The notes below the pieces were generated by a model. The model searched no databases. It had not been told where the DNA came from and saw nothing but the letters and a program-made list of their open reading frames with translations. This document shows positions 11,232 to 23,215 of a stretch of 64,000 nt of DNA, in pieces (within the stretch, counting starts at the first letter, position 1; the number at the start of each line of letters is the position of its first letter). Made by a program: the position numbers and the translations under genes. The DNA lies in the NCBI GenBank assembly GCA_918026815.1, contig CAKJVC010000150.1, forward strand, positions 1,798,001 to 1,862,000, written 5' to 3'. This DNA comes from Chalara sp. BL73. Taxonomy: Eukaryota; Ascomycota; Leotiomycetes; Helotiales.

Positions 11232-11466
11232 TGTAACAACTCAAGGCGAACAGGGATCTCGATCCGTGTATCAGGGAGAAGGACTCAATGGCGTGAACGG
11301 CTATCAATTGTTACAACGACGAGAACAAGCTACAGACGGAAGAAGGGAAGGAAAGCAGCGCTTTATATACAGGAGACCGGCCAGGGGGCAGTGTAAGCGA
11401 AGCCCTGTGGTGTGTCAGGGGTCAAGCCGAAGGGGCTCTAATCGAGATAGGGCCAGGGCCGTGACA
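11232..11466 (-). mobile_element. Solo LTR, family B
   Basis: On the minus strand the element begins TGTCACGGCCCTGGCC and ends GAGTTGTTACA, like the copies at 45695-45982 and 46353-46579 and the fragment at 32610-32805. It contains a TATATAAAG box and a pyrimidine-rich stretch after it, as an LTR promoter would. The immediate flanks do not form a perfect 5-bp duplication, so this copy may have lost it or arisen by recombination between copies. Confidence 0.75.
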
Positions 11467-11535
11467 TCGACACGGCAGATGACGCGGTCGCCAATAACGA
11501 TAAGGCCGCCTACCGCGCCGGTTAGTCTTACTTAG

Positions 11536-12030
11536 TTATTTGGGCTTGGGTGAGCCCATTTTGCCGGCCATGTTCGCGCCTTTGAAAACTCTGCCGGGAT
11601 CCTGAGCGTATCCGACGGAGCCCGGTACTCTGTACTTGTCCTTAATCGCTTTTTCCTTGTGTCCGGGGTCCTTTTTTGCAGGGTCCTTCTTTGCAGGTTC
11701 ACTACGAGCGAATTCCTTGTAGCTGCGGCGCTCGTGTTCTTGCTCGTGATAGCGGGCGCGTATCCCTTCGGAATGCTCAAAATGCTCTTGACTGCCGTGG
11801 TGGAACCCGTTGAGGGCCTTAGCTTCAGGATCGCGGGCCGCAAGATCTTTTTTGTGGCCAGAGAATTCGTGCCGTAAAGCTTCCTCGTTGTGTATAACCC
11901 CGCCAAGGCCAAACTTTGGCTTTGTGTCGCGGTTTTGCAAGTTTATTGACAATGCATTGACCTGACCGGCGGATGCGGTAGAAGAGCACGCTGCCACGAT
12001 AGCGAGCACCTGGGGTATTGAGAAACGCAT
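11536..12030 (-). CDS. Small secreted cysteine-free protein
   Basis: The minus-strand frame starts at the ATG at 12030 (an upstream in-frame ATG at 12045 is less likely, because the signal peptide begins cleanly at MRFSIPQVLAIVAACSSTAS). It encodes 164 residues. Residues 1-21 look like a signal peptide with a cleavage site after STASA. The mature part has no cysteine, is rich in Lys, Glu, His and Asp, and carries a short repeat KKDPAKKDP followed by GHKEK. No known domain is recognised. A small secreted charged protein could be an effector-like or cell-wall-associated protein, but this is inference; the gene has no intron and no informative neighbours. A solo LTR ends 70 bp beyond its stop codon. 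Confidence 0.6.
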   Translation of the reverse strand: MRFSIPQVLAIVAACSSTASAGQVNALSINLQNRDTKPKFGLGGVIHNEEALRHEFSGHKKDLAARDPEAKALNGFHHGSQEHFEHSEGIRARYHEQEHERRSYKEFARSEPAKKDPAKKDPGHKEKAIKDKYRVPGSVGYAQDPGRVFKGANMAGKMGSPKPK

Positions 12031-14036
12031 GATAAAAAGATGCAATGTAGATCTTGATAAAGGCGGAGGAAGAGTAGAATAATATTGTTGTAGATAAAAA
12101 TTGAAATTTTTTTAACGGAAGACACTGGTGGTTATATATTTCACGAGGCACTTGCCAAATTGCAGTCTTGGTAAACATCGAAAGTGATTCTTAACAAAGA
12201 GACTCTGCTCAGAATTTAGGTTTTGCGCCGCAATTCTCAAGATCCTACAGGGGCGAAGTACTGCAGACTATTCTTTTGATGTAACATCGGTGTCTTTTTT
12301 CATTTGACGTGCTATATGCTTGGCTAGTATCAGAGCATCCGAGATGTGGTTACGCTAATGCCACAAAGTAAACCAGAGATGTAGAATAGTCAATCAGGTG
12401 AGCGAAGTGATTTAATACTGTTGTTGAATACACGCTTGTAAAAGTTGGGGAACGTGCAAGGTCCGTACAGCTACAGCGCGCGCCAAGCGCACTAGTTGTA
12501 TAAGGATAACTAGCCGAGCCTCGGCAACTAGCATTCCCCAGGACCACTTAAGGCGACTGTGCTTGCTCGAGGCTCCGCTAAGCCACAACGCCTTTTATGT
12601 CAACTCATTTCTGCGAATAGATCACCCCTGATGATGGGCCGAGATTAGGGAACTGCAGAAAAAGTTTGTTCTTGGATGCTTGAATGTGTATTTATATCTA
12701 GCTGTCACATCGGTGGTCGCATCTACAGTACCAAGTGTGACAGGAGAGCGAGAACAGATACTGTCGTGACATCTTAATAGGCTCAGATATGAGGCTATGT
12801 TGGAGGCAACGGGCTCTGAATGATTATAACTACAAATAACATGGAAACCGAAGCCGACTCAAAATAAAAGTTGCATGCGAGCTACGGATGCGGCTATGCC
12901 AACGTGAGGAGCTTTGTTGCCAAAGCTTTCCCCCTCAACTATCTTATCTCCCTCAAGAGCTTCCACGCGAAATTTCGAACAACTCTCATTACCGATGAGA
13001 ATCGGTGCAGTAATCTCAAATTCACACTCACTTGGTAAGTGCTAGATACGCCTCGTACGTCGAGCCTAGTCCTTATCATTTAGTTCAGGGATAGCACTTC
13101 CAAATTCCGACTCACTCACTAAAGCATGCTCCTTTCTGAGCAAGTGCATCGTCTCGTCTCAATTTAACTTTAGGCCAATCATCTCATCATGGCTATAGTT
13201 TGTGATAACATGAGTCGTTCATATTCGTTTTCCAATCGCTTGGTACGTTGTAAGAGAAGATGTCAAACGTATACGGCAATATGCAATGCGTGTTGTAGAC
13301 GTATGTCGGCAGCTACGGTGGTGTTCATGCTGCCAGTATATCTGAAGTGGAGGGTGTTGCTCATAGAGTGTGCAATGTGTGGCTGAGGCGTATGTCAACT
13401 GCTGTGAAGCATGATGGGTCAAGAGGATTACGGCCCGCCCACACCATACTCTGACCCTCTGGCTTGAATTTACATTGTTCACTATTAAAGGAACTGAAGT
13501 GTATGAATGGCCGGAAGCCCTGTCAGCCTTATAGAATAGGCCAAAAGTTGGTCCATTTATCAAGTCCAGGGTAATGATAGAAGGTTCGAGAGACTTAATC
13601 AGGCTTGAAGCAGCTTTTGATTATTAGTTAAACCATGTTGAAAATTATCTACATATAGGTCATAATAACGGAGAATATTGATAGTCAGGAGGATAGTGGG
13701 GCTCAAGGATACCCTCAGTGCATGCGCGAACAGGTATATGTAAATTATGTGCAGGTTGCTATGCTGTGAATTTGATGCCAGTTCCAAGTTACGCGCATAT
13801 ATTGGCACACAAGCGCGAACTACTCGCATAATCTCAAGTCTCTTTATTCGTGACGATATGATATGAGCATGGTGCACTTTTTGGTCCATCACACCAATTC
13901 TCTCACGCATGATTATTGGTCCTGATTGCTCCAATCATGATGCCTGGCCACCGGATTCTGGAGAACGCATCACCAACACTTCCAACACTCACAGGGTGAC
14001 AAACCTGAAATATTCCCAGCTAAAAAATATATAATA
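12031..14036. other. Long intergenic stretch
   Basis: About 2 kb with no supported gene. Open frames reach at most about 115 codons and show no family motif. It contains the promoter side of the small secreted protein and the 3' side of the P450 gene. Confidence 0.5.
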
Positions 14037-15829
14037 CTACCCAACAATCAACACACGACATGGATAGCCATCCGAAGGATGTGTTCCAGCCTGATCGTTT
14101 GGATACGCCCTATCCCCATGCACAGTGTTGATTTCTCGACCAAAGATTGAACGTCTCATTTTCGACCACATGCTTTCATTTAGAGCCTGGATGCGGTCCC
14201 ATTCATCATAAGCAGGCTTGAAGTCGAATGTTCTAGCCGTCATGATAAGAACGATCCGCATCTCGATAAGGCTTAAGTTCTGGCCAATACAAACCCGAGA
14301 ACCGATGTCAAAAGGACGATATGCATCCTTAGGGGGGTACAGCTCATGATCAGACTCAACGAGCCAACGTTCTGGAAGAAATTCTTCCGCCCGCGTCCAT
14401 ACACGAGGGTTTTGGTGGAAGGCTGGATGATTGACAATCACAAGTAGTCCATCAGTCGACATTGATTGACCGTCCAACGAAGAGATGGAGACCCCAGGTA
14501 CCCCTTGACGCATATTCGTTGATGGAGGATATATCCTCATTACTTCTTTGACCACAGCCAAGGTATACTTGCACTGGTTGATTAACGCCGGCTGTTCTTT
14601 CAGCAGTCTTGCTGCATTGGGGGTTTCGCTGCCAAATATGTTATCGTGTTCGTGTTTCAGTTCCGAGAGTACTTCTGGGTGTTTAAATAGTAGATGTTGA
14701 GTAAATACCATGGTGCTCGAAGTCGTATCATTACCGGCGAAAAGAAAGAGGCGAGTTTGGTTAGACAGAATATCTGCAAATTCGTCATATAGTTTTTCCA
14801 TCGTAGAAATATTTGTGTCTTTCCTTTCATTAAAGAATGCCCCTAGAGCAAGAGCGATGGAAGAATTTGGTTTTCTGACACCCTTCACAGTTCTCGATGA
14901 GATTTTTTGTTCATTCAATTCGGTGAAGCGCAATTCCAGTTCTTTGCGGATGTAATTCTTCACAATAACATCGTAATATGTTTGAATCAAAGGTCGAAGG
15001 GGGTGAATGAGAACTCTCGGGTCCCAGGTAGAATGCCAATGAATAATATTTTTGAGTGCCGAAGGGAGGACATGTTTAGAGCTCTGGTAACTGATATCGC
15101 TATCACTGCGTTGCCCAATTTAGCTGCCCTTTCCTACTATCTCTTGGGTTTGTCGACTTACAGCGATACTTTCATGATGATATCAAAGGTCAAGCGGGTT
15201 GTAAAATCATCAAGGGAAAAAATACCGTTTTTGGCGCTCGTACGTAACTTGTCACAAAATATTTCCAGACAATCAACGATGTACGGAACATGCTCACTCA
15301 AGCTTGCTGCGCTGAATCCTTGGTTGAACCGAGAGCGCCATGTCTTCCATTCACTACCATTCATTGACAGGAGGCTGTGTCCTCCCACGATTGGTCTGAC
15401 CGTATCCAGGCTTGCTTTTGGCTTGGGAAGGTTGTATTTCTGGGATATGACTGTGGTTGACTCTGGGTTGAAAGTTATGATCGCAGGAGGGAATGCTGGC
15501 CACATGTCCAACAGAAACATTTCGGTGTCGGAAAATTCGCGACATAGCTCTCTTATGACAATGGCCACATTGGCGAGTGGTGGCAGTGGTTTAGTGTAAC
15601 GGAGGAGGACTAACAAATGGCCGGTGATCCAGTTCCATCCGGGTGGATTAGGCTACAGGCTACTCATTAGACAAGAAAACTGATCAAGGTACAATCGTTG
15701 AAAACTCACATAGCCCTGATTGCGTAGCTTGTTGATCTTCGAGCGATGTCGATACGTTACAAAGACTGCATATGAAACGCAGGTGGCTAACAATACACAG
15801 AACGTGGAGAGAAGATTGCTGGCTGTCAT
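14037..15829 (-). CDS. Cytochrome P450 monooxygenase
   Basis: Three exons on the minus strand (15829-15710, 15652-15162, 15090-14037) join in phase to give 554 residues. An N-terminal membrane anchor (about residues 4-25, LLSTFCVLLATCVSYAVFV) places the enzyme on the ER. The introns are 57 and 71 bp with GT..AG ends; intron 1 joins NQGY to PNPPGWNW. The I-helix AGNDTTSS, the ExxR motif KEVMR, LPERWL and the haem loop FDIGSRVCIG are all intact, so the enzyme should bind haem through the cysteine of the last motif. It will oxidise a small molecule with electrons from cytochrome P450 reductase; the substrate cannot be told. It stands alone, with no adjacent biosynthetic core enzyme, and is about 38 kb from the peptide cluster at 54-61 kb, so I do not link them. 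Confidence 0.92.
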
Positions 15830-17105
15830 TTCTGAGTAAATGGCACTTGGTTCTACGCGTTGATAGACTTAGAATCCCGAATAGTAAAGCGCAAGTTGGA
15901 AGGCTTAGGAAAGAGGTTTAGAATAGGGAAGGGTGAGGTCATTGTTGGGAATACAAATATCCTGCAGAGGTGTATGTTGTGTCGACTAATAAAAATATCT
16001 CATTACGCAAGCTTTATATCGGTAACGTACTGTACTTGATAAGCGACCTGTACTTGCATGCGAGTCGAGCTGGCCCCTCCGTAACCCATCTATATACCCT
16101 AAACACAACTACCACACAACTACCACACAACTCAACCAATATCCAATCAAATAACTCAAAAAGACGGTCGAATTGTGTGAAACGTCCAACCCTATTGGCC
16201 AGATTTGGCCTAGTCGTTCTTGGCATCAGGACCCCTATTTTCTTCGCTCTAGATAGTTGATTCTATTAGCTCTACAATCAATATCATATGCCCTATTCTA
16301 CAACCTACTCTGTGATACAATTATCTTATATCACGCCGTTTGACAAATTGCTTTAGCTATTCAAGCTTATTAAATGGCTAATTGCAGATTTTAAAGAAGC
16401 TTGTAAATCGTATAACGTGCTATATTCTACTTACAACATTCCTACGAATCTAAATCCTGGCGCTATTGAAGCTAATAGGGAGATTCTATTACGAGGATTC
16501 TAAACTAAGGAGAGAAGATAGAGCTCAAGAATTGGATGCTGAAGCGCATTCTTACAACCAATCGAATGACCCGTTGCGATAGTTGACTGCCTGAGGGCGA
16601 TGTTTTTCACTGGCCCGAGCCGAATCAACCTTTTCTGGCGCAGCAGAACTGGGTGTCATGCTTAGCCCCCAACTGGCTACCTGCTATGCACTACGGCGAT
16701 GTCTCTTGAAAGCTGTTGCGGCTGCTTATTCAGGTCAACTAAAGATCCGGACACTTCAAGATAAACTGAAACGTACACGATAAAACATAAACCAACGGCT
16801 AAAAAAAAGCAAAAAAATCTCAATTGGATATTTTGTTTCAGTGGCATTCTTATATACAGTAGGCTTGCAACAAGTTCTCGCACCCACCTTGCCCAAGTAC
16901 TAGTAATACTTCCTGTAAAATACCTATCACGCAACAAAAGGCGTAGTAGCTATTGACTACGCTCTTGCTGGGGTGACTATGGTTCCTTGTTACCAGGTTC
17001 TAAGTTACGGCCTATTGCCAGGTACGTGTAGGTGATAGAAAACCTACAATTCGCGTGATCCGGTGGATCACATGAAACTATCCACATGCATACCAACTAT
17101 AAGTA
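15830..17105. other. Intergenic with a repeat
   Basis: No gene is recognised. A repeat at 16645-16913 has an inverted partner at 21372-21593. Immediately after it, 16915-16960 shares a block of about 43 bp (containing CGTAGTAGCTATTGACTACG) with 49783-49826. Confidence 0.5.
16645..16913 (+). repeat. Repeat family E, left inverted copy
   Basis: The sequence from AACTGGGTGTCATGCTTAGC to AGTACTAGTAATACTTCCTG matches the reverse complement of 21372-21593 along most of its length, with small indels. Shared landmarks include CGATAAAACATAAACC, AATCTCAATT and CAGTGGCATTCTTATATACA. The two copies flank the SesA-NACHT-WD40 gene in opposite orientation. The element class is unknown. Confidence 0.7.
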
Positions 17106-20100
17106 TTATAAGATATTTAACCCTTTTGTAAATTGGAGGAATAAAATTCTCCCTGAGAGTTGCCCTAAGGCGATAGTTCTGTTCCTAATAGCTATACTAC
17201 TAGGTCGATAATCGGGAGGTAGCCAGAGAATATTCGCGCCGCCTTTTACTACCCAATTATTTGATACAAGTAGAGTTGGTAACAACTCGTCGTCGGCTGC
17301 AAAGGCTACGGACTTGAACCCGCTCGAATGGCCGTCGAGCGTCTGCAGCGTCGCTCCTGTAACCGCGTCCCAGAGCCGTACTGTCTCGTCCTCAGACCCT
17401 GACACGACAAGCTTGCCGTTGGGTGAGAAGGCTACAGACGTGACCACGTCCGAATAGCCTTCAAGCGTCTGCAGCACCGATCCTGTAACTGCGTCCCAGA
17501 GCCGTACTATTTTATTGTAAGACCTCGACACAATAAGTTTACTGTCGGGTGAAAAAGCTACTGACGTGACTATGCTCGAATGGCCGTCGAGCGTCCGTAG
17601 CGCCGCTGCCGTAACCGCGTCCCAGAGCCGTACCGTCTCGTCATAAGACCCTGACACGACAAGCTTGCTGTCGGGTGAGAAGGCTACGGACGTGACTATG
17701 CTTGAATGACCGTCGAGCGTTTGCAGTGCCGCTCCTGTAACCGCGTCCCAGAGCCGTACTTTGTCGTCGCCAGACCCTGACACAACAAGCTTGCTGTCGG
17801 GTGAGAAAGCTACAGACGTAACCCAGCTTGAATGGCCGTCGAGCGTTTGCAGCACCGATCCTGTAACCGCGTCCCAGAGCCGCACTGTCTTGTCGTCAGA
17901 CCCTGACATAAAGAACTTGCCGTCGAGTGAAAAGGCTACAGACGTGACTATGTCCGAATGGCCGTCGAGCGTTTGTAGCGCTGCTGCTGTAACTGCATCC
18001 CAGAGCCGCACTGTCTTGTCGTGAGACCCTGACACAACAAGATTGCTGTCGGGTGAGAAAGCCACAGACGTGACCATGCTTGAATGCCTTTCAAGTGTCT
18101 GAAGCGCCGTTCCTGTAACCGCGTCCCAGAGCCGTACTGTCTTGTCGTGAGACCCTGACACAACGAGCTTGCCGTCGGGTGAAAAAGCTACAGACGTGAC
18201 CATGTGCGAATGGCCTTCGAGCGTTTGAAGCGCCGCCCCCCAATTTGCTTGTGCTCTCGGTTTCAATTGGATCCAAGGCACGATATACTTCTCGAATTGT
18301 TTTTTAATAATACTATTCTCAGGAGCAAAAACAAGAGCCGAGCAGTATAATTGAAGAGGCGTCTGTTCAATCACTGATCGATTATATAAAGCGAACCTTT
18401 TTGCATCATGTACAAAGGCATAAAAATTGGGACTTTTATTGGCCTTCATAAATTAGTAGTGTTTCACTAACAATAGTGCAAAATAGTGCCAAAAACTTAC
18501 TTGAAGCCGGTTTTCAAGCCTTCTAATCATAACTACACCAGTTGATAAGCTTTTCAATAGGCTGAGCGCCTCAAGCCAATAAAGATAGCTCTCGCGTAAA
18601 AAAGCATCGACTGAGCCACCGTCTCTAAGGTCATTACTAGTACTCTCTTTTGTGTTATAGTCGAGTAAATGGTCAATCCAATAAAAACAGGAGTACCGTG
18701 CTGCGGCTAGTGGATCTGGATCAGGCGGCTTGACTTGGTCGACAGAGATTCCAGGAGCGCTTAGGCTGTAGACATCACGTTGTAAAGTCCTGGACATGAC
18801 TTCTAGTGACCTCGAGAAGATGGTATAATGCACATCTCCTATTCCAGGAGGAAAAATGAATTTATCTGCGGATAAAAACTCCTTTGCCGATTGATGAATG
18901 AAATAGGTACGATCCTCTCGTACGGTGAGAAATGAGCCGCATTTATTGACAATCTTCCTAACGTGGTCAAGATTGTTAGAAATTTTCTCAGGCAGGCTAG
19001 AGAGGGCCCCTACCTCGAGGAGGTGGAGCGGGCGGTATGCGAGAGTCACAGTGGAAAGGACAAGACGACAGAATTCAGGATCCCTGCGCTGCAGCTGTTG
19101 GACTTGCTGCATCATCCGATCGTAAAGCGGTTCTAACTCTGGCGGCATTTCTTGAAGCACCTCGAGTACGTCCCAGCTCTCCACAGGCTCAAGCTCCTTT
19201 AAAACAAGGGCCGCCCAGAGGAAAGTCCCACTAGCCTTAGCGTATATTTGACCTCGGACTGTCTCTTGTAGCGCGCTATTGTCTATAATGAGCGGAAGTT
19301 TGGATACTTTGAAATCGATAAACGTCTCGACAGCACGAGAAACATGCTCTTCGTTAAGCTCAAGGCTGAGCTTTATTTGTGCATTGTCAAGTCTCAGCCG
19401 CGCCTCGATATCGGGTTTGTTGCGGCTCGACACAATCCATTTGACGCGAGGGAATGCTGAGGCACTTTGAACAACCAGATTCAAAAGCTTGGGAAGGTTT
19501 ATTTCGCATTCGTCGAGGGCATCGACGATCAGGTAGGTATTCTTCAAGCCTGGGTCTTGTAAAATGTTTCCAAAGACTGTAGACAAAGCTACCCAGCCAT
19601 TTATGCCATCGAAGGGCTTTTCGGCCCCATGCTCGTATTGCCTCCGCACGTGCGCGGCAAGTGATGGCTGCTGGTCGATGAGCAGGTAGATGAGGCCGCG
19701 GAGCACGGCTGTCGCATTGTTGATGCGCTCGTCGGTGGCTTGGCAGAAGAAGTATGCCAGCAGCGTGGTTGCCTCCTTTTTTCTGCTCAGTTCGTTGATA
19801 ATGCCGCAGAGTAGCATCGTTTTGCCTTTGCCAGGGTCGCCCTTAATCCAAAGAAACCGGCTCTGTATGTCGTCGCGCCATTGTTGAAATTCGGAATGTT
19901 TGAGGATCCAGCGGTAGGAGTCATCCAACAGGCCGCCCTTCGTCTCTTCGATTCGCTTTTTGTCGTCGCGGGGGTCGGTCGTCCGCAGGTCCTGTAGGCA
20001 GGTCTGGAAGTCACTTCGATTATCTGCCCAGGAAAAGAATCAGTCAGGCACAGTACTTGTCAATTTCTATCCTGATGTAAAAACTATGGTTGAAAAATCT

Positions 20101-20750
20101 AGATATGGTCTCGTATCATGCTATCTCTTACTACTAAAATGCCCGTCGCCACGGACCAAAATCATGTCCCCAGTTCCATTATGCTGGGGTCCTTCACCAA
20201 TGTTAGCATTATTGTTACCACTACCATGGTGGTGTTGGGTGACACCCCCAGTCTCTTCCTGGAGAGAGGAAGGCATTTCGCTCATCTCCTTGATCGCTTC
20301 TTCAAGCTCCTTGACTTGGGTGGCAGTAGCGGTTCCCGTCAGCTCTTTGCACGCGATCACTTGGATATCCCTCAATATCCCTTCCATCAAACACTCCACT
20401 TTGCTCTCTTTCCCTAATGTACCGAGGGCTTTCTTGTATCGGTCGTACCACTTGTCGTCATCTTTCCGAATAACCTTCTGGAATATTTTCTTCAGGTTCT
20501 CAGCCTTCGCCTTGCATAACTCCAGAATAGGTTCCAATGCTTCGGCTGCCACTTCGTCGAGCGCCTGTGCCTTCTCTTCAGCTCTGTGGAGAATTTCGAT
20601 GACTAGTCGTAGTCGTGCAGCTACCTGACGAAATGCCTCCGGCTGGCCTTTGGCGTCTTTGGCGGCATCATATATCTTTTTAGTTGCCTCGATGACTGTT
20701 ATCACGCCTGAAATCAGGCTAAGGACAAACCCTGCCTCGGCGCCGGACAT
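17106..20750 (-). CDS. SesA-like N-domain / NACHT / WD40 NLR protein
   Basis: Three exons (20750-20132, 20023-18501, 18443-17106; introns of 108 and 57 bp) give 1159 residues in phase. The start at 20750 gives MSGAEAGFVLSLISGVI, a SesA-type helical N-terminal domain (about residues 1-150) known from fungal NACHT proteins. A Gly/Asn-rich stretch (about 170-205, HHHGSGNNNANIGEG) follows. The NACHT NTPase has Walker A GDPGKGKT at about 268-275 and Walker B YLIVDALDEC. The C-terminus has seven WD40 repeats of 42 residues plus a degenerate eighth, nearly identical to one another (VTSVAFSPDSKLVVSGS). Such proteins are thought to oligomerise on ligand binding and signal cell death. The NACHT, linker and C-terminal tail match the neighbour at 24330-28661, which has HET instead of SesA. 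Confidence 0.92.
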
Positions 20751-21371
20751 GATAAGAACCGACGACGATTCTTGGAGGGATACTAGGCTGTTAATGTCTA
20801 AAAAATAATTCACAAGTACATATTTGACAACCTAGCGGAAGTTGGATCTTGAACCACACACAGTAACCGAGTGTGCTGCTGGATGGAGATTAAGGATGTG
20901 CGCGATGCTGTTGTGTGCCCAGACTGTCTGAAAGAGTGAGGCTCGGAAAATTCGTTGTGACAAGCGTGGCATGACCTTTCTTTAAGGTTTCTCGCTTGAG
21001 GCTTAGAGGGGGCCCCGCAGTGGGCCTGTCTGGCTAGAATCTTGCGCGGCCAGGGCGCATGCTTAATCATGTTCTCGGTGAAGCAAGCTCCAGTGAGTGG
21101 TCTGAACTCGCGATGATGCCGAGTGGCATGGCGTATTGAGACTGCTTCAGCTACGAATAATACTCTAAGGCGAATTAAAAATGCTTTGGTCAAATGAGTT
21201 GACTAAATATGAGGGAGGTCAAGCACATAATAGCAATTTTGTGGTTCTAGGATGGGTCGATGGAAGCAAGAACTGCTCAGCCTACTTGCTAGTCAAGTTA
21301 GCAGGGCGAAATCGGCAAATTACTTCTTATGCACTGCCGCCGGGCTAAAAACGACTCCCTAATCAGGAAGT
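20751..21371. other. Upstream region of the SesA-NACHT-WD40 gene
   Basis: No gene is supported. A minus-strand open frame at 20810-21193 has no recognisable motif. The stretch holds the promoter of the NLR gene. Confidence 0.4.
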
Positions 21372-21593
21372 ATTTCTAATACTTGGCCAGGGGCGGTGTG
21401 AGAACTTGTTGTATATAAGAATGCCACTGAAAAAATATATCTAATTGAGATTTTTGCATTTTTTTTAGCCGTCGGTTTATGTTTTATCGTGTACATTTCA
21501 ATTTATTTGAAATGTCCAGATCTTAAGTTGACCTGAATAGGCAACATTGTCGTGATGCATTGCAGGTGGGGCTAAGCTTGACACTCAGTTCAC
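21372..21593 (-). repeat. Repeat family E, right inverted copy
   Basis: This is the reverse-oriented partner of 16645-16913, separated from it by about 4.5 kb containing the SesA-NACHT-WD40 gene. It abuts the MULE relic that starts near 21600. Confidence 0.7.
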
Positions 21594-21599
21594 AAGCGA

Positions 21600-22265
21600 A
21601 CCACTACCACAACTGAAACGCCAAAACTTTCTTGCCATTGTACAAATGAAGCTTTTTTGCGTTGTTTATATCCATTTGAGCAAGCCCGCGGTGTGCCGGG
21701 TGTGCCGGGTGTGATAGTGCTGCGTAGCTTGGGGGGTGGTCATGGATATTGTATCAGGCTCCTTCTCGATATTAAACCTTCCAGTGTGCTTCACTTAACT
21801 CTTTAGCTATAACAGGGAACTTACAACCTGTTTTGCTCTTGGTTCCTCTTTTACCGGCTCGTAACCAATCCTGCGAGTTGTTTTCGGGCGGAGGTTGACC
21901 GCCGCGGTCGCGCTTATAGAACACCTTTTTTTCGTAAGCTGTTGTATGGAATAGACCGACCGATGCGAAAGGCGTAATAATGCTGTCCTGCCCAGGCTTG
22001 AATTGACTTGTAAAGCTGGTCTTGAGAGCAATATGTAGCTTCTGGTGGTGGTGGCATTCGGGAATGGTCGGCAGTTAAGGGTGTTACTGGTGATGGTGAT
22101 GGTGACCTTAATACTAATGGAACACCTCTAGAAGAGTGCACTAGCATAGATGACGGCATATCCATAAGTATACGGGCAAAAAACAAAAGTTATTCAAGCT
22201 CTGGTTGTGTTACAGGTGCGTAATCGCATCTTGACGAGCTAGTCGCATTGTGTTTTACAGGTTTA
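21600..22265 (-). mobile_element. MULE transposon relic (FAR1-type transposase N-terminus)
   Basis: Read on the minus strand, the pieces run in the order of a fungal Mutator-like (Hop-type) transposase N-terminus: SQDQLYKSIQAWAGQHYYAF and RIGRS, then in another frame YKRDRGGQPPPEN and KTGCKFPV, then an HNHPPS-like stretch with HPAHRG. These correspond to the FAR1-like zinc cluster that binds the element ends. Frame changes and stops show it is dead, and no catalytic domain follows. Just upstream, at 22234-22260, GCTAGTCGCATTGTGTTTTA resembles subterminal repeats of the non-autonomous element at 52329-53005, which suggests they belong to one family. Confidence 0.65.
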
Positions 22266-22519
22266 GTATAGTGCAGGATACACTTAGTCAGATTCTAAAC
22301 GTACATACTATGTAGGTGTAGTCGGACCTGGGCTTTCTGCACATAGGTCTCAGCGAATGGTGGTATCGATCACGAACAGAAAACCTTAATAAATCCACCG
22401 ACTGCGCTCTAGTCAACGAGACATCTTTCTATCTAAGACCCAAACCCCCTTAAGGGTCCTTCCAGTTTGAGAACCGTCAGGTCCGCTACCCGCACTTAAG
22501 ACCACGCAACTTCTCAACG
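22266..22519. other. Short intergenic stretch
   Basis: Nothing recognisable between the MULE relic and the HET pseudogene. Confidence 0.4.
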
Positions 22520-23215
22520 TAAGAACGTACACACTGAGCTACTTTCCCGACAAGGAGGTCTGTACCAACGAGATACTATCTCGCACATGGGAAAAGGAGG
22601 AGGTTTTGTTCCAATACTTAGGCCCGAAGGATCACCTACACCGGTCGACCTCGTAGGATGGCAGAGAGTCGTTGGCTGCTGCAGAACAGCCGCAGAATAC
22701 AATGTCAACTGAGTCTGGATTGATTCCTGCTGCATTGAAAAATCTTCAAGCCAGGAGCCGAGCGAAGCTATCCTATCAATGGTCATTTGGTACCGCCAGG
22801 CACATGTATGTATCGCTTTCTTGAACGATTTCGAAAACCGAGAGTCATGGTATAATCCGCATTTTATGGCAGACTTCAAAAGCTGCAAGTGGTTCACCCG
22901 TGGATAGACAGTCCATAAATTACCCGCTCCAAAGCGAGTAGGTTTTACTAATTGTGATTGGCAAAGAGTGGGCGGACGAACTGGCTTGGCTGATGCGATT
23001 GCTCATGCAACTGGGATTTCGCCTGACGATACACTTGACCCAATCTCCAAAATTTCATTGGAGCGAAAGCTTTCCTGGATCTCAACACGAGAAACAACCA
23101 AACCGGGAGATATGGCATAATGCATGATGGGCCTATGCAGCGAGTCTATGCTAGTGCTATACGACGAAGACGAAGGAAAGTCTAAGCAGTCGATCGAGCA
23201 TTAGAAACGAACATG
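22520..23215 (+). pseudogene. HET-domain pseudogene
   Basis: The plus strand keeps a HET domain in pieces: ILSRTWEKEEVLF, then after a frame change WIDSCCIEKSSS, SMVIWYRQAHVCIAFLND and SCKWFTRG followed by a stop, then KISLERKLSWISTRETTKPG and another stop where the family has the AYCLLGIF motif. At least three stops and one frameshift interrupt the domain, so no HET protein can be made. It lies between the two NACHT-WD40 genes and on the opposite strand. It is not a copy of the HET domain at 24330-28661, since the residues differ widely. Confidence 0.8.

Noticed and set aside
20810..21193. Minus-strand open frame of 127 codons upstream of the SesA-NACHT-WD40 gene
   Set aside because: No motif, no good start context, and it lies in the presumed promoter; likely chance.
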